A stretch of DNA of 64,000 nt from Rhabdophis nuchalis (lineage: Eukaryota; Chordata; Lepidosauria; Squamata; Natricidae), in the NCBI GenBank assembly GCA_039707465.1, contig CM077658.1, positions 11,534,574-11,598,573 of the forward strand, given 5' to 3'. A program made the translations under genes and the position numbers. How positions within the stretch are numbered: position 1 is the first letter of the stretch; each line of letters starts with the position of its first letter. The notes beneath the pieces are model-generated. The model was not told the DNA's origin and did not search any database. It was given only the letters and a program-made list of their open reading frames with translations. Shown one piece after another: positions 1 to 11,373 of the stretch.

Positions 1-834
1 TACAGAGCAAGCCCATGAATGAGTGACACACAAGTGCTTAATAAATTGTATGTCTTAGCAGCAGCAGTCCTGCATGATTTGAGATATTCAGCAAAGGCTG
101 CCAAAAAAAAAACCCCTTTGTAACTCTTCCTATTGGTCCATTGGTTCATTTGGAAGCTGTTGCAAGTGTTGTGAAGGCCAATGAAGTGATGGAGACACCA
201 AATAATTTATTCGAAGTATGCCTTTAAAAAGGTACTGTAAAGAAAATATTGCAATCATAATTATACCTTTACCACCTGGCTTTTGTATTGCATATTTTCC
301 CCAAAATTGGCATGGGAATGAGAAGAGGCTTGTGGGTGGAACAAAAACAACTTTCAGCACAAGAATCATGTCCGATCTAGGCCAGATGGCAGATTTGATC
401 AAAGCTGTTATCTGAATGATGTGGATTTTTTGTTAAAAAATATCTCCAGCTGTGACATCTGAGAAATATGTTAATAAAAAGGCAGATGAATTTTGCAAGT
501 GAAAGAATTCTGAGAGATCACTGCATATAGGAAAAGAAATGGCATGAAGTTGGCCGCAGATATATCCATGTTAGAAATTTATCATATTATCCAGTTAACT
601 TTGTGGCGATATAAAATCTGTCTGAATTAGTAAAACATTGGTACAAAGATTTCTCCTAATTTATTTATTAGGGAATTTGCCTTCATAAACTCAAAAGTAG
701 GAAATAGCATTAAAATATAAAATATCTCTCTTCAAGATTATCTGACTAGGAAGCCAGTGCAGTGCTACTTTTATTACAAAATTATAGTAAGAAAAAAATG
801 GTTATCTTAATATGCTTCCCCCTTCCTTCCTTTA
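1..834. other. Unannotated AT-rich DNA
   Basis: I see no gene, recognisable transposon or structured repeat here apart from short A runs. The small open frames have no recognisable motif and look like chance frames in AT-rich DNA. Confidence 0.6.
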
Positions 835-1350
835 TCTTTGTGTAAACTAGGGAGGCCATGTCTAAGATGTTTATTCACATTACTTTTTTGCTCCAGGCTC
901 AAACTTCTATTATCCTATCTATTTTGCCTTAATTCGGTAGCAGCTCTCAACAGGCACATTGAGATAAGCAACAACTACATATCATCAAAAAGCCAAAACG
1001 GAAACAAAGACCAAAACATCTCTTTACCAGCAATCAAAATATAGATAAGCAGAGATTAATACTAAGATTGATACTAGACTAACAATCAAGAAGTAAACAA
1101 TATCCTAAGGAAGGAACTGCTTTACAAATGACCTAACAGTAAATAATAACCTAAGCAAAGAACCACCTATTGATAGGACAAGCTGCTAGGCTATAAAAAC
1201 AAAAAACAAAAAGAAATGCCACTGCCTTCTAGCATTGATGATGTTACCTAGTTGGGTAACAAAATGTCTGCAAGCAAATAAACCAAGCTCAGAGAGCACC
1301 AGTTCAGTGCTGAGCTACAAATATTCTCTTCTATTGATAGAAGCTCTACA
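835..1350 (+). mobile_element. Retroelement relic (Penelope-like or LINE 3' region, tentative)
   Basis: The right part (about 1226-1345) has the arrangement GATGTTACCTAGTTGGGTAAC, then AAATGTCTGCAAG, then AAGCTCAGAGAGCACCA. I remember this as a recurrent squamate interspersed repeat downstream of a retroelement ORF. The left part is A-rich and without coding similarity. Class assignment is inference; there is no visible catalytic domain and no target duplication was found. Confidence 0.4.
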
Positions 1351-1800
1351 ATAACCCAGCAAGAAGGTTACATGCCCTTGTTCAGATTCTGAACAGTTTC
1401 TAACCACTGTTGCTATGACACAGATTTTTATTGACATTCTAGAGACTTTCTTGCCATATATGTATATGTATATGTATATGTATAATATATAATAGTAGGT
1501 AGGTGGAAATGACCTTCAGGAACAGGAGGAAGAGATGCTGCCTAGAAAAATATCAGACAAGAGGGAGAAGACTACGATTAACAATCAGAGAAAACAACTT
1601 AGGAAGCACACACGCTAACTTACCAGTCTATAAACAGAGATGGGAAACTGAGTGGTATTCTTTTTATGTTCCTTCTTAAGTGTTTGCTCATTCTTCTTCT
1701 CTTCCTAGGATCAGTTCTATATTTACAACTAGCTAGATATCTGGGCTTTGCTATGAAACTATGTGATCTTACTTAAAGCTTGAAAATTAATGTAGAATGT
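1351..1800. other. Unannotated DNA with a short TATATG array
   Basis: A short (GTATAT)n array lies at about 1457-1485. Nothing else is recognisable. Confidence 0.5.
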
Positions 1801-2147
1801 GTAACTCCTTAGAATCAGAGCGTGTTAATATAAGGCAACTGGCAGTTGGAACAGAACTCTTTTCAGGTGAGGAGTGGAAGTAGAATGTCTAAACTCCAAA
1901 CCCGCAGGCTGGATAAGTTACACGCTGGCCGCACCCATGCCTGGTGTAGTGAATAGTTAATAAAAGGCAACTGGCAGTTGGAACAGAGTTCCTTTCAGGG
2001 GGGAGGGGGAGTAGAAGTCTAATTCCTTAGCATCGATATGTGTTAATATAAGGCAACTGGCAGTTGGAACAGAGTTCCTTTCAGGTGGGGAGGGGGAGTA
2101 GAACACCTAACTCCTTAGCATCAATATGTGTTAATATAATACTGTAT
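1801..2147 (+). repeat. Minisatellite-like tandem repeat, about 86-bp unit
   Basis: The core GGCAACTGGCAGTTGGAAC begins at 1834, 1966 and 2052, followed each time by a G-rich block ending in AGTAGAA and by TCCTTAGCATC..TGTTAATATAA. The second and third units are 86 bp apart. The first and second are 132 bp apart because about 46 bp of unrelated GC-richer sequence (about 1905-1955) sits between them. A partial unit ends the array at about 2147. Confidence 0.75.
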
Positions 2148-2150
2148 AAG

Positions 2151-2392
2151 AAATACTGATGATTTGATGGTCATTTCAACAAATCCTTTCTTAGCAAGCA
2201 CCTAGGACCCAAGAGGAACATGTGTGCCGAATTTCAAGTTTGTAGGCTTTACAATTCTGGAGATTTCATGATGAGTGAGTGGTATTTGCCTTATATAGAG
2301 AGAGATTTTTAAATTCAACTGCAATCACTCCATGCACATGCTAGTTTTTGCTTTTTTCTTTTCTCTCTTTTTTGTTTCTGTTATAATTTTGC
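2151..2392. other. Unannotated DNA
   Basis: No supported feature; pyrimidine-rich towards the right end. Confidence 0.4.
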
Positions 2393-2443
2393 ACCAGTGA
2401 AGTTAAAACCAATTTCATTGTAATTTTTACAATGACAATAAAG

Positions 2444-2482
<39 letters not shown>

Positions 2483-2535
2483 GTTGTTGTTGTTGTTGTT
2501 GTTGTTGTTATTGTTATTATTATTATTATTACAGT
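2393..2535 (+). mobile_element. 3' tail of a non-LTR retrotransposon with (ATT)n/(GTT)n tail
   Basis: The segment ACCAATTTCATTGTAAT followed by ACAATGACAATAAAGATT and then (ATT)n is a LINE 3' end with an AATAAA-type signal next to its simple-repeat tail. The tail has diverged to (ATT)n-(GTT)n-(ATT)n. The same tail occurs at 45870-46005, so both belong to one family. Clade not determined. Confidence 0.65.
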
Positions 2536-3807
2536 TATAATTTATATTATATTATTTATATACATTATATTATATTTGTGTTAGTTTTATGTTTTAGTAT
2601 TTAAAACATAAATGTGTTGTACTACATAAATGTAGTATTGTGTTAGTTTTACTAGTTTTAGTATTTAAATTACACAAATTCCATTGTGCAATTTAAAAAA
2701 ATTACACAACGGAATTCTTGGCTTTCTGTCTAGATGGTCTCTGGTGATGAGCCGAAAGGCAGAAAAGGAAACAGTATGTCTCCTCCCTTAATTGGGGCCC
2801 TAACAGGATGTTGTGGAAACAATTACCTATATAATATTTTTATATATATATAATTTTATATGGTTCATTGCTATTCAAGAAATAATTTGGGGACACTGAC
2901 AATTGCTTCTCTCACTGATGGAACTAGCATCTTCTAATCTCTGTTCAACGGAAGTGCAATGCAAAGAAAATGAGCAAATCCCCCTCCTTATTCTTCTTCA
3001 CGTTCCTCCATTGCTTTAGTCATACAAAATTCAGCATCTCTTTAGAAAACTAAACAAAACAATACACACATATCCCACTTCATTTGGATGCCACGAAAGA
3101 TAAACGATACCATGAGAACAGCGCGGCATTTACAGTAAAAAAAAAAAAAGGGAGCAGATAGAAATGACCTCTTGATTGGTATGTTTGCAATTGCCTTCCC
3201 TTTCATAGCGCATTGAGAATTTTATATTCTAGGTAGGAAAGTCAAGTTTCATATCCAGCTATTCTTTTCAAGGTAACATGCACATGACAGATTCAAACTA
3301 AGCTGAAAAATAGGGCATTAGAATGCCAAGTAAGCCTTTGGTTATTATCAGGGATAAGTGAACTAGACACCAGTGGGGTTTCTGCATCAGTGATTGAGAG
3401 AATGCGCTCGCCCGCCACGGATATGTTGAAATCCTTTCAGCTATTTATGACTCCTCTATGACAAAATGGTGCCAATGCTCCCTTATAGTTGAATAACGGC
3501 AATGTTATTCAAGTTTAAGGATGGGGTAGAAGCCAGAGTATACTTATAACATGTTCCGACTATTAAGTCAATTTCCTCAGCGAATGTGACGGCTTAGGGC
3601 ATTTTTCCCCCCTGAGTAATGTCTTGGGAAGTCATCCTCAGAATTTGTTAGGCTGGGATAAGGAATCCAGGTAATTGTGAGCCTAAAATTAATCCACTTT
3701 GGGATAAAGGTTTATTCAATGAAGGTGATGTATCTTCAACTACCACCGTGATTCAATGTGAAGAAGTCAATCACATTTTGGGGTGCTTCTTAATCCAGAA
3801 TTTAAAG
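2536..3807. other. Unannotated AT-rich DNA
   Basis: Contains A runs and TA-rich stretches (2820-2860), but no feature I can support. Confidence 0.5.
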
Positions 3808-4090
3808 CAGGGGTGTTAAACTTGATTTCATTGAGGGCCGCATCTGGGTTGGTTTTGACCTCAGGGAGGAGGGCATGGTGGGGGCGTGGTCAGGGTGGGC
3901 ATGGCTAGCATGACATCAATTGTGTCAGGGGTGCCTGACGCGGCCCAAAGCACTCTGTCAGCAAAAACAGGCTCCTCAGCTCTGTTTTTGGCTGTGAGTT
4001 TGCAGTAACCTTCCCTTGTCACGCCCACCAAGCCATGCCACGCCCACCAAGCCATGCCCACAGAACCAGTAGTAAAAAATTATGAATCAC
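3808..4090. mobile_element. Chimeric hAT-type non-autonomous element
   Basis: The left end CAGGGGTGTTAAACTTGATT and the following GAGGGCCGCATC match the left end of the element at 14187. From about 4000 the sequence instead matches the right part of another local hAT family (CACGCCCACCAAGCCATGCC, then AGAACCAGTAGTAAAAAAT), the family also seen at 27325 and 49248. No 8-bp target duplication joins the two ends, so this is probably a fusion or nested remnant of two families. Confidence 0.6.
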
Positions 4091-5169
4091 TGCACCAAAC
4101 TGTGCATCAGTTCTGTTTTGTAATGTTACATCCTGTCCTAAGGAGGAGTTAGAGTTCAATTGAGCTGAAATTTGTTATTTCTGATCCAGGCCCTTGTACT
4201 GGACTAGAACTTTGATAGCATCACTTAGTTTTTTTTTATTAAAAAAAAGTGTTTTATTTTTATTTTTCAAAACAGACACAACACAAAAAAAATCCTCTTT
4301 CTTTGCATACTATGGAAAGTGTTATCAGTTGGTTACCAAAAAAAATTGTGCATTTCTTTCACAGTCACCCGCGACTCATATTAATTCTAGTGTTTTAAAT
4401 CAAATATATTTGTACATATTACCATCCACATGCCCCCATTCTCGTTTGACTATAGTTGTTTAAACATCCTTCATCATAAAACATACCAAACTCAAGACAT
4501 AACCACCTACTGGCATCTCATTTGCTATTTCTAGTATCCCAATAACATTGTTCCTTATGGACTATTCTAGCTAAACATCAATAATATTTAGTAACAAAGA
4601 TTTCTAATCTTAGTTGACCAACTGGCCATCATCAGCATATTATTATTATTTTTTTAAAAATGACAATAATACCTGATCTGATACCCCGTTTCGTGTCAGC
4701 ATCAAATAACCATTTTGGAGTAAAAGGAAATATCGGTGAAACGAGGATGCCAAATGGTTATATTTCCTTTTTTTATTTCATATATGATGCGGTACAGATA
4801 GCAGACACTCTCTAAATGCTCTTCCAAATATAAAGTGAAGCATGGCCCTTGATAACGGTTAAGAAAATTGACTTTAGTTTTCCAAGCAGAAGCATCTGTA
4901 GATTTGTTTTGTCCCTAATCAAAAATGCCTAAAGCAAATGCCTGCAAGCAAGGAAGAAGCCCCAGTTGCTGTTTTCAGCAGCAGGAAAAATAAAGCCAAC
5001 CATCAACCAAAGTTTGAGCTGAGTGTGTGAACATTTCCCATAAACTTGTATTATTGGTGCAACAGGACAAAATTCCATAATTCTTTTGAGGAGGAGGAGG
5101 AGGGGGGAATGATGATGATGATGATTCCCAGTACAGGCATAAAATACTATATAGCTCAACATTTATACA
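4091..5169. other. Unannotated DNA with a local inverted repeat
   Basis: AT-rich DNA with T and A runs. About 4710-4770 holds an imperfect inverted repeat (CAAATAACCATTTTGG facing CCAAATGGTTATATTTCC). No gene seen. Confidence 0.5.
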
Positions 5170-5180
5170 TCCAAATGTTA

Positions 5181-5546
5181 CAGGTAAAGTTAAAAGTTCC
5201 CCTTGCACACGTCTGCTAGTCATTCCCAACTCTAGGGGGCAGTGCGTATCTCCACTTCAAAGCCAAAGAGCCAGTGCTGTCCGAAGATGTCTCTATGGTC
5301 ATGTGGCCAGCATGACTTAACGCCAAATGCACACGGAATGCTGTTCCCTTCCCACCAAAGGTGGTTCCTATTTTGCTACTTGCATTTTTACATGCTTTTG
5401 AATTGCTAGGTTGGCAGAAGCTGGGACAAGGAAGCTGGGACAAGTCACGGGAGCTCACTCCATTACGCAGGTGCTAGGGATCCAAACCGCCAAACTGCCA
5501 ACCTTCCTGATCGACAAGTTCAGCATCTTAGCCACTGAGCCACCCT
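5181..5546 (-). mobile_element. Sauria-type SINE, full length
   Basis: Read on the minus strand the element starts with a tRNA-like head (GGGTGGCTCAGTGGCTAAGA) and ends in the conserved CCTAGAGT..GACTAGCA..GGGGAACTTTTAACTTTACC tail related to the BovB 3' end and typical of Sauria SINEs. It is bounded by a perfect 11-bp target duplication, TCCAAATGTTA, at 5170-5180 and 5547-5557. Family recognition is from memory of the consensus; the boundaries are read directly. Confidence 0.9.
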
Positions 5547-5571
5547 TCCAAATGTTATAATGCACCTCAAA

Positions 5572-6070
5572 CCATGGCTCGGGACCTAGCTATCTGCAGG
5601 ATCGGATCCTGCCTCATACATCCTCACGGCCGATTCGCTCCCACAGAGAGGGGCTTCTCCGGGTGCCGTCCACTAGACTATGTCAGCGGGCGACACCCAG
5701 GGGAAGGGCTCTCTCTGTGGCTGGCCCGGCCCTCTGGAACGACCTTCCCCCCGATATTAGGACGACCACGGACCTCCGCTCCTTCCGTCTTAAATTGAAA
5801 ACCTACTTTTTCCGTCTGGCCGGCTTGGGATAGCCTCCTTGTCCTGGGGTTTTTAGGGTAATTTTAATTATTTTTAGTGTTTAGGGGTTTTAGGGCAGTT
5901 TTTTAGTTTTTTATAGATGTTTTAGCGCAGGATTTGTTGTTTAATTGTGATTTTAAATTATGTATTTTGCTGTGTTTACTGTTTTTTAATTTTCCTGTGC
6001 CCCGCCTCGAGTCCCCTGGGGAGAGAGAGCGGGTAACAAATAAAATTTATTATTATTTATTATTATCTGT
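5572..6070 (+). mobile_element. L2-like LINE, 5'-truncated 3' end
   Basis: The coding part encodes the C-terminus of an L2/CR1-superfamily reverse transcriptase in broken frames (motifs LPHTS, SHREGLL, GPALWNDLPP-like, LK.Y.F). It is followed by a T-rich 3' UTR, the conserved GCCCCGCCTCGAGTCCCC box and an (ATT)n tail. It is 5'-truncated, as is usual for LINE copies. Confidence 0.8.
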
Positions 6071-6227
6071 TGCTGCTGTAAAATCCATTCATCCCAGTGG
6101 TAGGGCTGGCCCTGAAAGGCAAAATCAGAGAAGCATTCAGCAATAGGCTAGAACAGGCTTATCATTTCAAGCACAAAAACTTAAGTTGAGGTCCGTGTGA
6201 ACCGATTAGTTCTCCCCTGAACTATTT

Positions 6228-6835
6228 TTTTAATATATTTTTTTTTAGATTTATACCCCGCACCTTCTCCAGAAAGGACCCAGGGCGGCGCACAGGAAAT
6301 TTAAAACACAACAAATATTACAAAATACAAAATTTAAAAACATATTAAATTCCTACCCTGTGCTAAAATCGACTAAAATCCCCCAAATTAAAACAATCTA
6401 GGAGCAGTCACAACTGGAGGTTACGCTAGGCCGGCTTGATGGAAAAGGTGTGTCTTAAGACACTGGCGGAAGAGGCGGAGGTCTGAGATGGTACGTAGTT
6501 CAGGGGGTAAGTCGTTCCAAAGGGCATTGCCCGGCCGACGGCACCCTGAGAAGGCCCTCTCTGTGGGAGAGGATTGGACGAAGGGATGTATGGGGCAGGA
6601 GACGGTCTCGCATATAACTAGGTCCCAAGCCATGGAGCACTTTAAAGATGGTCGTCAAAACCTTGAAGCTCACCCGAAAGGCAACAGGTAGCCAGTGCAG
6701 CTCGCGCAGGAGCGGTGTTATGTGGGAGCATCTAGAAGCTCCCATAATCACCCGCGCGGCCGCATTCTGGACTAGCTGTAGCTTTCGAGTGCACCTCAAG
6801 GGGAGCCCCATGTAGAGAGCTATAAGTAAAGCTGG
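6228..6835 (-). mobile_element. L2-like LINE fragment with RT C-terminus
   Basis: On the minus strand a frame from about 6865 to 6500 encodes LHWLPVAFRVSFKVLTTIFK and GLGPSYMRDRLLPHTSLRP, the classical C-terminal signature of L2/CR1-clade reverse transcriptases. A second frame continues with LWNDLPPELRT, so there is a frameshift near 6500. The 3' end is the GC-rich box at 6250-6300. A dead retrotransposon, not a host gene. Confidence 0.85.
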
Positions 6836-8139
6836 GAGGAAAAAAGCAGGGAAGGAAAAACCCAATGTAATAAGGAATAACTAATCATCTCTATAATTTC
6901 AGATAAATCTGAAGGGGAAATGAATCAAGTAGGGATTCCATTTAGCTGGCTGGCAAATGGAATTTGAGATTGCTCTAAACAAGGTCATCAGGACCTTCTA
7001 ACCTGCCTTACCTCTATCCCCATGAACATTTGGAGTGTGGCGACGGTGTCACAGACAAATATCTACATGCTCCTCATAATGAAACAGTGTCATTACTCTA
7101 TCTTGACAAACTCCCAGTGTAATTGTAACCAAAACAAATGGCTAGTAAGAAATGTCAAAATAGGAAATGAAATAGAAGGGACCTGGGCTATTTTCCATTT
7201 ACAGCCCTTCAAGCGAGTGTCTTTTTTCATAGGCCGGGCCATCAATTGAAAGGCATAATTTGATGATGGACATGAAACTGTGTATTAGTTTTTATTTTGA
7301 CAAAATCATTAAACATCACATTGCTTGAAAAATGAACCAAGAAGCACAGAGCTAGTTTTGGAAGGTTACACTTCATAAACTGAATTGCTCACAGGGGCCC
7401 CATTTAGGTCGAAGTTATAGATTTTCTAGCATATCCCTGATAGATAGCACTAATATAACTTCAATAAAATCTCAAGATCTGTCAATATAGGTTTTTTTTC
7501 CCCCTGTAGCATTGAAAGATGTAAGATACTTCAGCTAATAAATTGGAAGACTATCTGGTCCTTAAGGAACTTCGACTTACCAGATTAGAAGAAACAACAA
7601 AACCTAACAAAAAGTTAGGATAGACAGCTGAGAGATATAGCTTGTCTGTCCCTTTTAAAACAATCCAAATATGTTGGTTTCATTTACATAAATAGACACC
7701 AGTGTTTTGACAACAATGTTCCAACTATTTTTGACAAAAAAAATGTCTACGGTCATTTTTTTCCCCCTTTATGCAAAGGGTGGTGAATGGAGATAAAGAA
7801 TGGCAATTAATAGAGTTTTTTTCCTCAAAATAAGAATTCCAGTATTTTTCCCCTTCCAATTAGACACAGCAATAACTTGCCAGAAAGACCATATAATAAT
7901 AACAATAATTATTATTATGATACCAGCCCAGTTAGACAAAAGAAAATCAACTACCATCTACAGTTAGAGTTGAGTATGTACGGATTTCGAACATTTTCAA
8001 TACGTTTGCAGTGGAATATTTTTCAAAAAGGAATATTTATTTAAATGTTTTCAATAGTAGGACTCTGCCTGAACCATAGTGCTCCTATTGGGAAACTAGA
8101 AACCTCAATAAATTTTCATGATATGGTTTGAATACTATA
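6836..8139. other. Unannotated DNA
   Basis: Unique-looking AT-rich sequence with T and A runs. No coding exon or recognisable repeat. Confidence 0.5.
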
Positions 8140-8142
8140 TTA

Positions 8143-8425
8143 TTAGTAGTAGTATTAGTATTATTAGTGTTATTAGTATACTTTATTCATTAAACATGAA
8201 ACTCAGTCAACTGAACATTCAAAAATGCATCTCATAGCATTGACTGATGCTAATGGTTGATGCGGTTGCTGCCAGTGTTATTACTATTAGTATTATTAGT
8301 ATTATTAGTATTATTAGTATTTTTAGTATACTTTATTCATTAAACATGAAACTCAGTCAACTGAACATTCAAAAATGCATCACAGACTGGTGCTAATGGT
8401 TGACACAGTTTTCTGCCAGTGTTGT
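8143..8425. repeat. Tandem duplication, about 160-bp unit with (ATT/AGT)n spacer
   Basis: TAGTATACTTTATTCATTAA followed by ACATGAAACTCAGTCAACTG occurs at 8174 and again at 8334, each followed by AACATTCAAAAATGCATC and GCTAATGGTTGA. The copies are separated by TTATTAGTA-type simple repeat. The unit itself is unidentified. Confidence 0.8.
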
Positions 8426-8430
8426 TGTTG

Positions 8431-9356
8431 TTCTGTAGAAAATACAATGAAATATATATAGGTCTTCTCTTCCGATCCAGAAGTCCTTTTTTTACTGCTT
8501 TTTTACCCTAATATAAAAGCCAGCCACCTTTGTTAGAAACCCATTGTCTCAGTGGAGAAAGCAAATATAGATACTTTATTGAATATGTGTTGGTCAGCCC
8601 AGAGGTGGTTTGGTTCAGTTTGGTTGAGGGAATAGGACAACCCAACAAGTCTAATAACAGAATAATAATAAAAAGGAGCAAATATAAAAGAGCAAAATGT
8701 GACCTGCCTATAAAATATGTTAAAAAATAAATAAAAACCAAATCCTCACTTACTGCCTTGGTTAATGCCTGTGCTAAAAGAACACACTGCTCAGCTGGAA
8801 AATGTCTACAAATTATTTTGGACACCAGCACTGCTAAAAAATTTAAGCAAACATAGAAAAGGAATTGTGTCACTGAATGTTTAATGCCATTCATTTTGCA
8901 GTATAGCCTATGAGTAAACGGACCTGACATACATAGGCTTGTCCAGTTGTAGACTCTGAGTTTCACAGCATGAAGAAACACCTAGTTTCTTCATGCTATC
9001 CATGCATTTATTTTCTCTGTTTTTATCGTAATATTCCATATCTTTCTCAATCCAAACTGCAGAGGGTATGCTTGTGTGTAAAATATTCCCAGTTAAAGAA
9101 AAGATTAGGGACTGTCTTTGTGCCCATGTTTGTGTGTTTCTTGTACTCATTTTTTGACATTTTCCCTCTTCCCCTTTGATCTATTGAGCCAACAAACCAG
9201 ATATCTTCCACTTGATGAATCACAGCTTTTAGATACCCTTTACAGGTTTATTTCTTTAGCTCAGACCTGTCTTTTGCACTTGTTTTTATTTCTGTAGTAT
9301 TTGTAGCTTATTTGGAAAAGAACCTCTCCTTTCTGTAAAGCTGCTTTCATTTAATA
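8431..9356. other. Unannotated DNA containing a perfect hairpin
   Basis: A long minus-strand open frame (8981-8508) encodes a hydrophobic, low-complexity peptide without recognisable domain and is probably fortuitous. A perfect 13-bp inverted repeat is listed separately at 8967-8997. Confidence 0.5.
8967..8997. repeat. Perfect 13-bp inverted repeat, 5-nt loop
   Basis: AGCATGAAGAAAC (8967-8979) is exactly complementary to GTTTCTTCATGCT (8985-8997) around the loop ACCTA. Too short for a typical microRNA precursor; it may be a template-switch product. Confidence 0.8.
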
Positions 9357-9905
9357 AGAACATAAGAATAAGAACATAAGAAGAGCCTTGCTGGAACAGG
9401 CCACAGCCCATCTAGTCCAGCATTCTGTCTCCCACAGCGGCTCCCCGTTTGCTTCAGGGTCTTCCCAAGCAGATGTCTTCACCTGCTTATGATTCCCTGC
9501 AAATGGCATTGAGAAATATCCTGCCTATCTCTCCATCCCGGAGGGTGTCCTTAGGCATCCATAATGATAGCCATGGATACCCTTGTTCTCCATGAACTCC
9601 TCTAATCCTTTCTTAAAGGTGTCGAGGCTGACAGCTGTCACCACTTCTTCTGGCAGGGAGTTCCATAGACCCGTGATCCTCTGAGTGAAAAAGTACTTCT
9701 TTTTATTTGTTTGAGGTCTAGCTATCAAAAGTTTCATGGAGTGCCCCCTAGTTCTAGTGTGCGATAGGGAAAACAGTTTTTCCTTTTCTACTTTGTCCAC
9801 ACCGTGCATGATTTTATAGACTTCAATCAGGTCACCTCTCAGGCGCCGTCGTTCAAGAGTGAAGAGGCCCAGCCGTTGCAGCCTCAGATGGTAAGGAAGG
9901 TGTTC
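9357..9905 (-). mobile_element. CR1 LINE fragment with RT C-terminus
   Basis: The minus strand encodes TQRITGLWNSLPEEVVTA followed by DTFKKGLEEFM, the C-terminal end of CR1 reverse transcriptase. Downstream on that strand the 3' UTR contains CTAGATGGGCTGTGGCC and ends near repeated AAGAACATAAG-like sequence (9357-9390). It differs from the other CR1 copies here and is a separate subfamily. Confidence 0.85.
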
Positions 9906-10136
9906 ATATGAGATTGCATCCTTTGAAACTGTGGTTTGGACATGGAATATATTTATTCTGTCAACATTCCCGAGCAGTCTGTTAAATTGGGAATCTTGGA
10001 AAGGGTTAATGTTTTACAGTATCTGATTGCACAAGGTAAAACTCCAAAACGGTCCTCCCTCCCTTCTCTCTTTCACCCCAACATACATTTTTAATAACTG
10101 AAACAGGAGGAACTAATAGCCAAGTTTTATTTAAAT
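9906..10136. other. Unannotated DNA
   Basis: No supported feature. Confidence 0.4.
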
Positions 10137-10362
10137 AATGTTGTTAGTTGCAAAGTCATGACTGACCCATCACAACCCCATTGACAATATTCCCGCCTCC
10201 TTCTCTGCCATCCCCTTCTTCTTTTGCTCCCAATCTTTCCCAGCATGAGGCTCTTCTCCAGGGAGTCCTTCCTTCTCATTAGGTGGCCAAAGTCTTTGAG
10301 GTTCATCATCAGGATCTGGCCTTCTCCAGAGCATTCAAGGTTGATCTCCTCTAAGACTCCCC
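10137..10362 (-). mobile_element. BovB (RTE) LINE 3' fragment
   Basis: The minus strand encodes FGHLMRRKDSLEKSLMLGKI followed by an arginine-rich stretch, the recognised C-terminus of BovB. It ends in the BovB 3' end rich in AACAA. An internal deletion removes part of the sequence present in the copy at 23059. Confidence 0.85.
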
Positions 10363-10800
10363 CCCCCCCTTTTGATAGTAAATAGCTATAAATCTTTTTT
10401 TTTTTGAGTAACGTTTCTGATTCAAAGTCTTACCTACTGATTTATGTTAATTAGACCAGTATAGTTCAATTTGTAATTTATATACACTTTATGAGACTTT
10501 AAATGGTGGGTGTCCATATAATATTTTCTGTAGGAGCTTCTGCTGATCAAGTGATCAATAGTTTGCTCTTACTGTAAATGTTAATCAAACTGTGCAGAAG
10601 GAGGAAGTGCTTGCCAATGAGATAAAAGCAGACTCTTTTCCTGTTGAATTGCAAATGTGAGCAATGCATGGCAATCAATAGAGTATGTCTCATTTAATTA
10701 TTGTCTGTGAAGTCCACCCTACTGAGATTCCAAGACTTTGGTTAGGCTGCTCTGATTACTATATACCTCATTTGTATCACTTGATGGTGAAATATGAGGA
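10363..10800. other. Unannotated DNA
   Basis: C and T homopolymers near 10360-10410; otherwise nothing recognised. Confidence 0.4.
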
Positions 10801-10805
10801 GTTCC

Positions 10806-11270
10806 TGTTGGGGGATATCTCCATTGGGAGACAGAAAAGTTGTGCAGCAGAATGTGCAACTAGAGAAACATTGCTGGTAAAGACACAAATAGTAACCCAG
10901 ACACTGTTAGTAAAACAATTAGCTTTACTGGTGTTGTAAAACTAAACTACTGCTTCACAAGCAGTGATAGTAAAGTGAGTCAAACACAGTCCTTAACAAA
11001 CTAACAATTGCTTACAGTCAGCAATCCACAATTCTTCCTTCTTCAAACACAGTCAGTCATGGCAAACAAACAAGCAGTTAACAATCAGTAGAGATATCAG
11101 CAAATCCGGCAGAGAGAGGAATATGCGTCTCCTAACTTCCTCTTATTGTGGAGATAATTACAGTCTCTAATTACAGTCTCTAGCATTCCAACATCCTTAA
11201 AGCAACACTGACCATTTGTCATCATAGTATTCTATATTGTCTACCCAACTCTAGGAGTCTACTCCTAACA
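10806..11270. mobile_element. Probable solo LTR (465 bp)
   Basis: The segment starts TGTTGGGGG and ends CTCCTAACA, that is TG...CA with related short inverted ends, and is flanked by a perfect 5-bp target duplication GTTCC (10801-10805 and 11271-11275). These are the structural hallmarks of a solo LTR. Orientation and family are not determined, and no internal retroviral coding sequence accompanies it. Confidence 0.6.
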
Positions 11271-11373
11271 GTTCCCTTACAAAACCACATTAAAGCTTGA
11301 ATTTCTTCATTTGAAAACAACTTATGAAGTCCTAGTATGCATGGTTCATAACAATTGTTAAGAATAACTAACT

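Noticed and set aside
1801..2147. CRISPR array
   Set aside because: Long 86-bp units repeated contiguously with mutations, no short repeat/spacer structure, and the genome is eukaryotic.
8508..8981. 157-codon minus-strand open frame
   Set aside because: Hydrophobic, low-complexity product with no recognisable domain, no splice context and no sign of constraint. AT-rich DNA yields such frames by chance.
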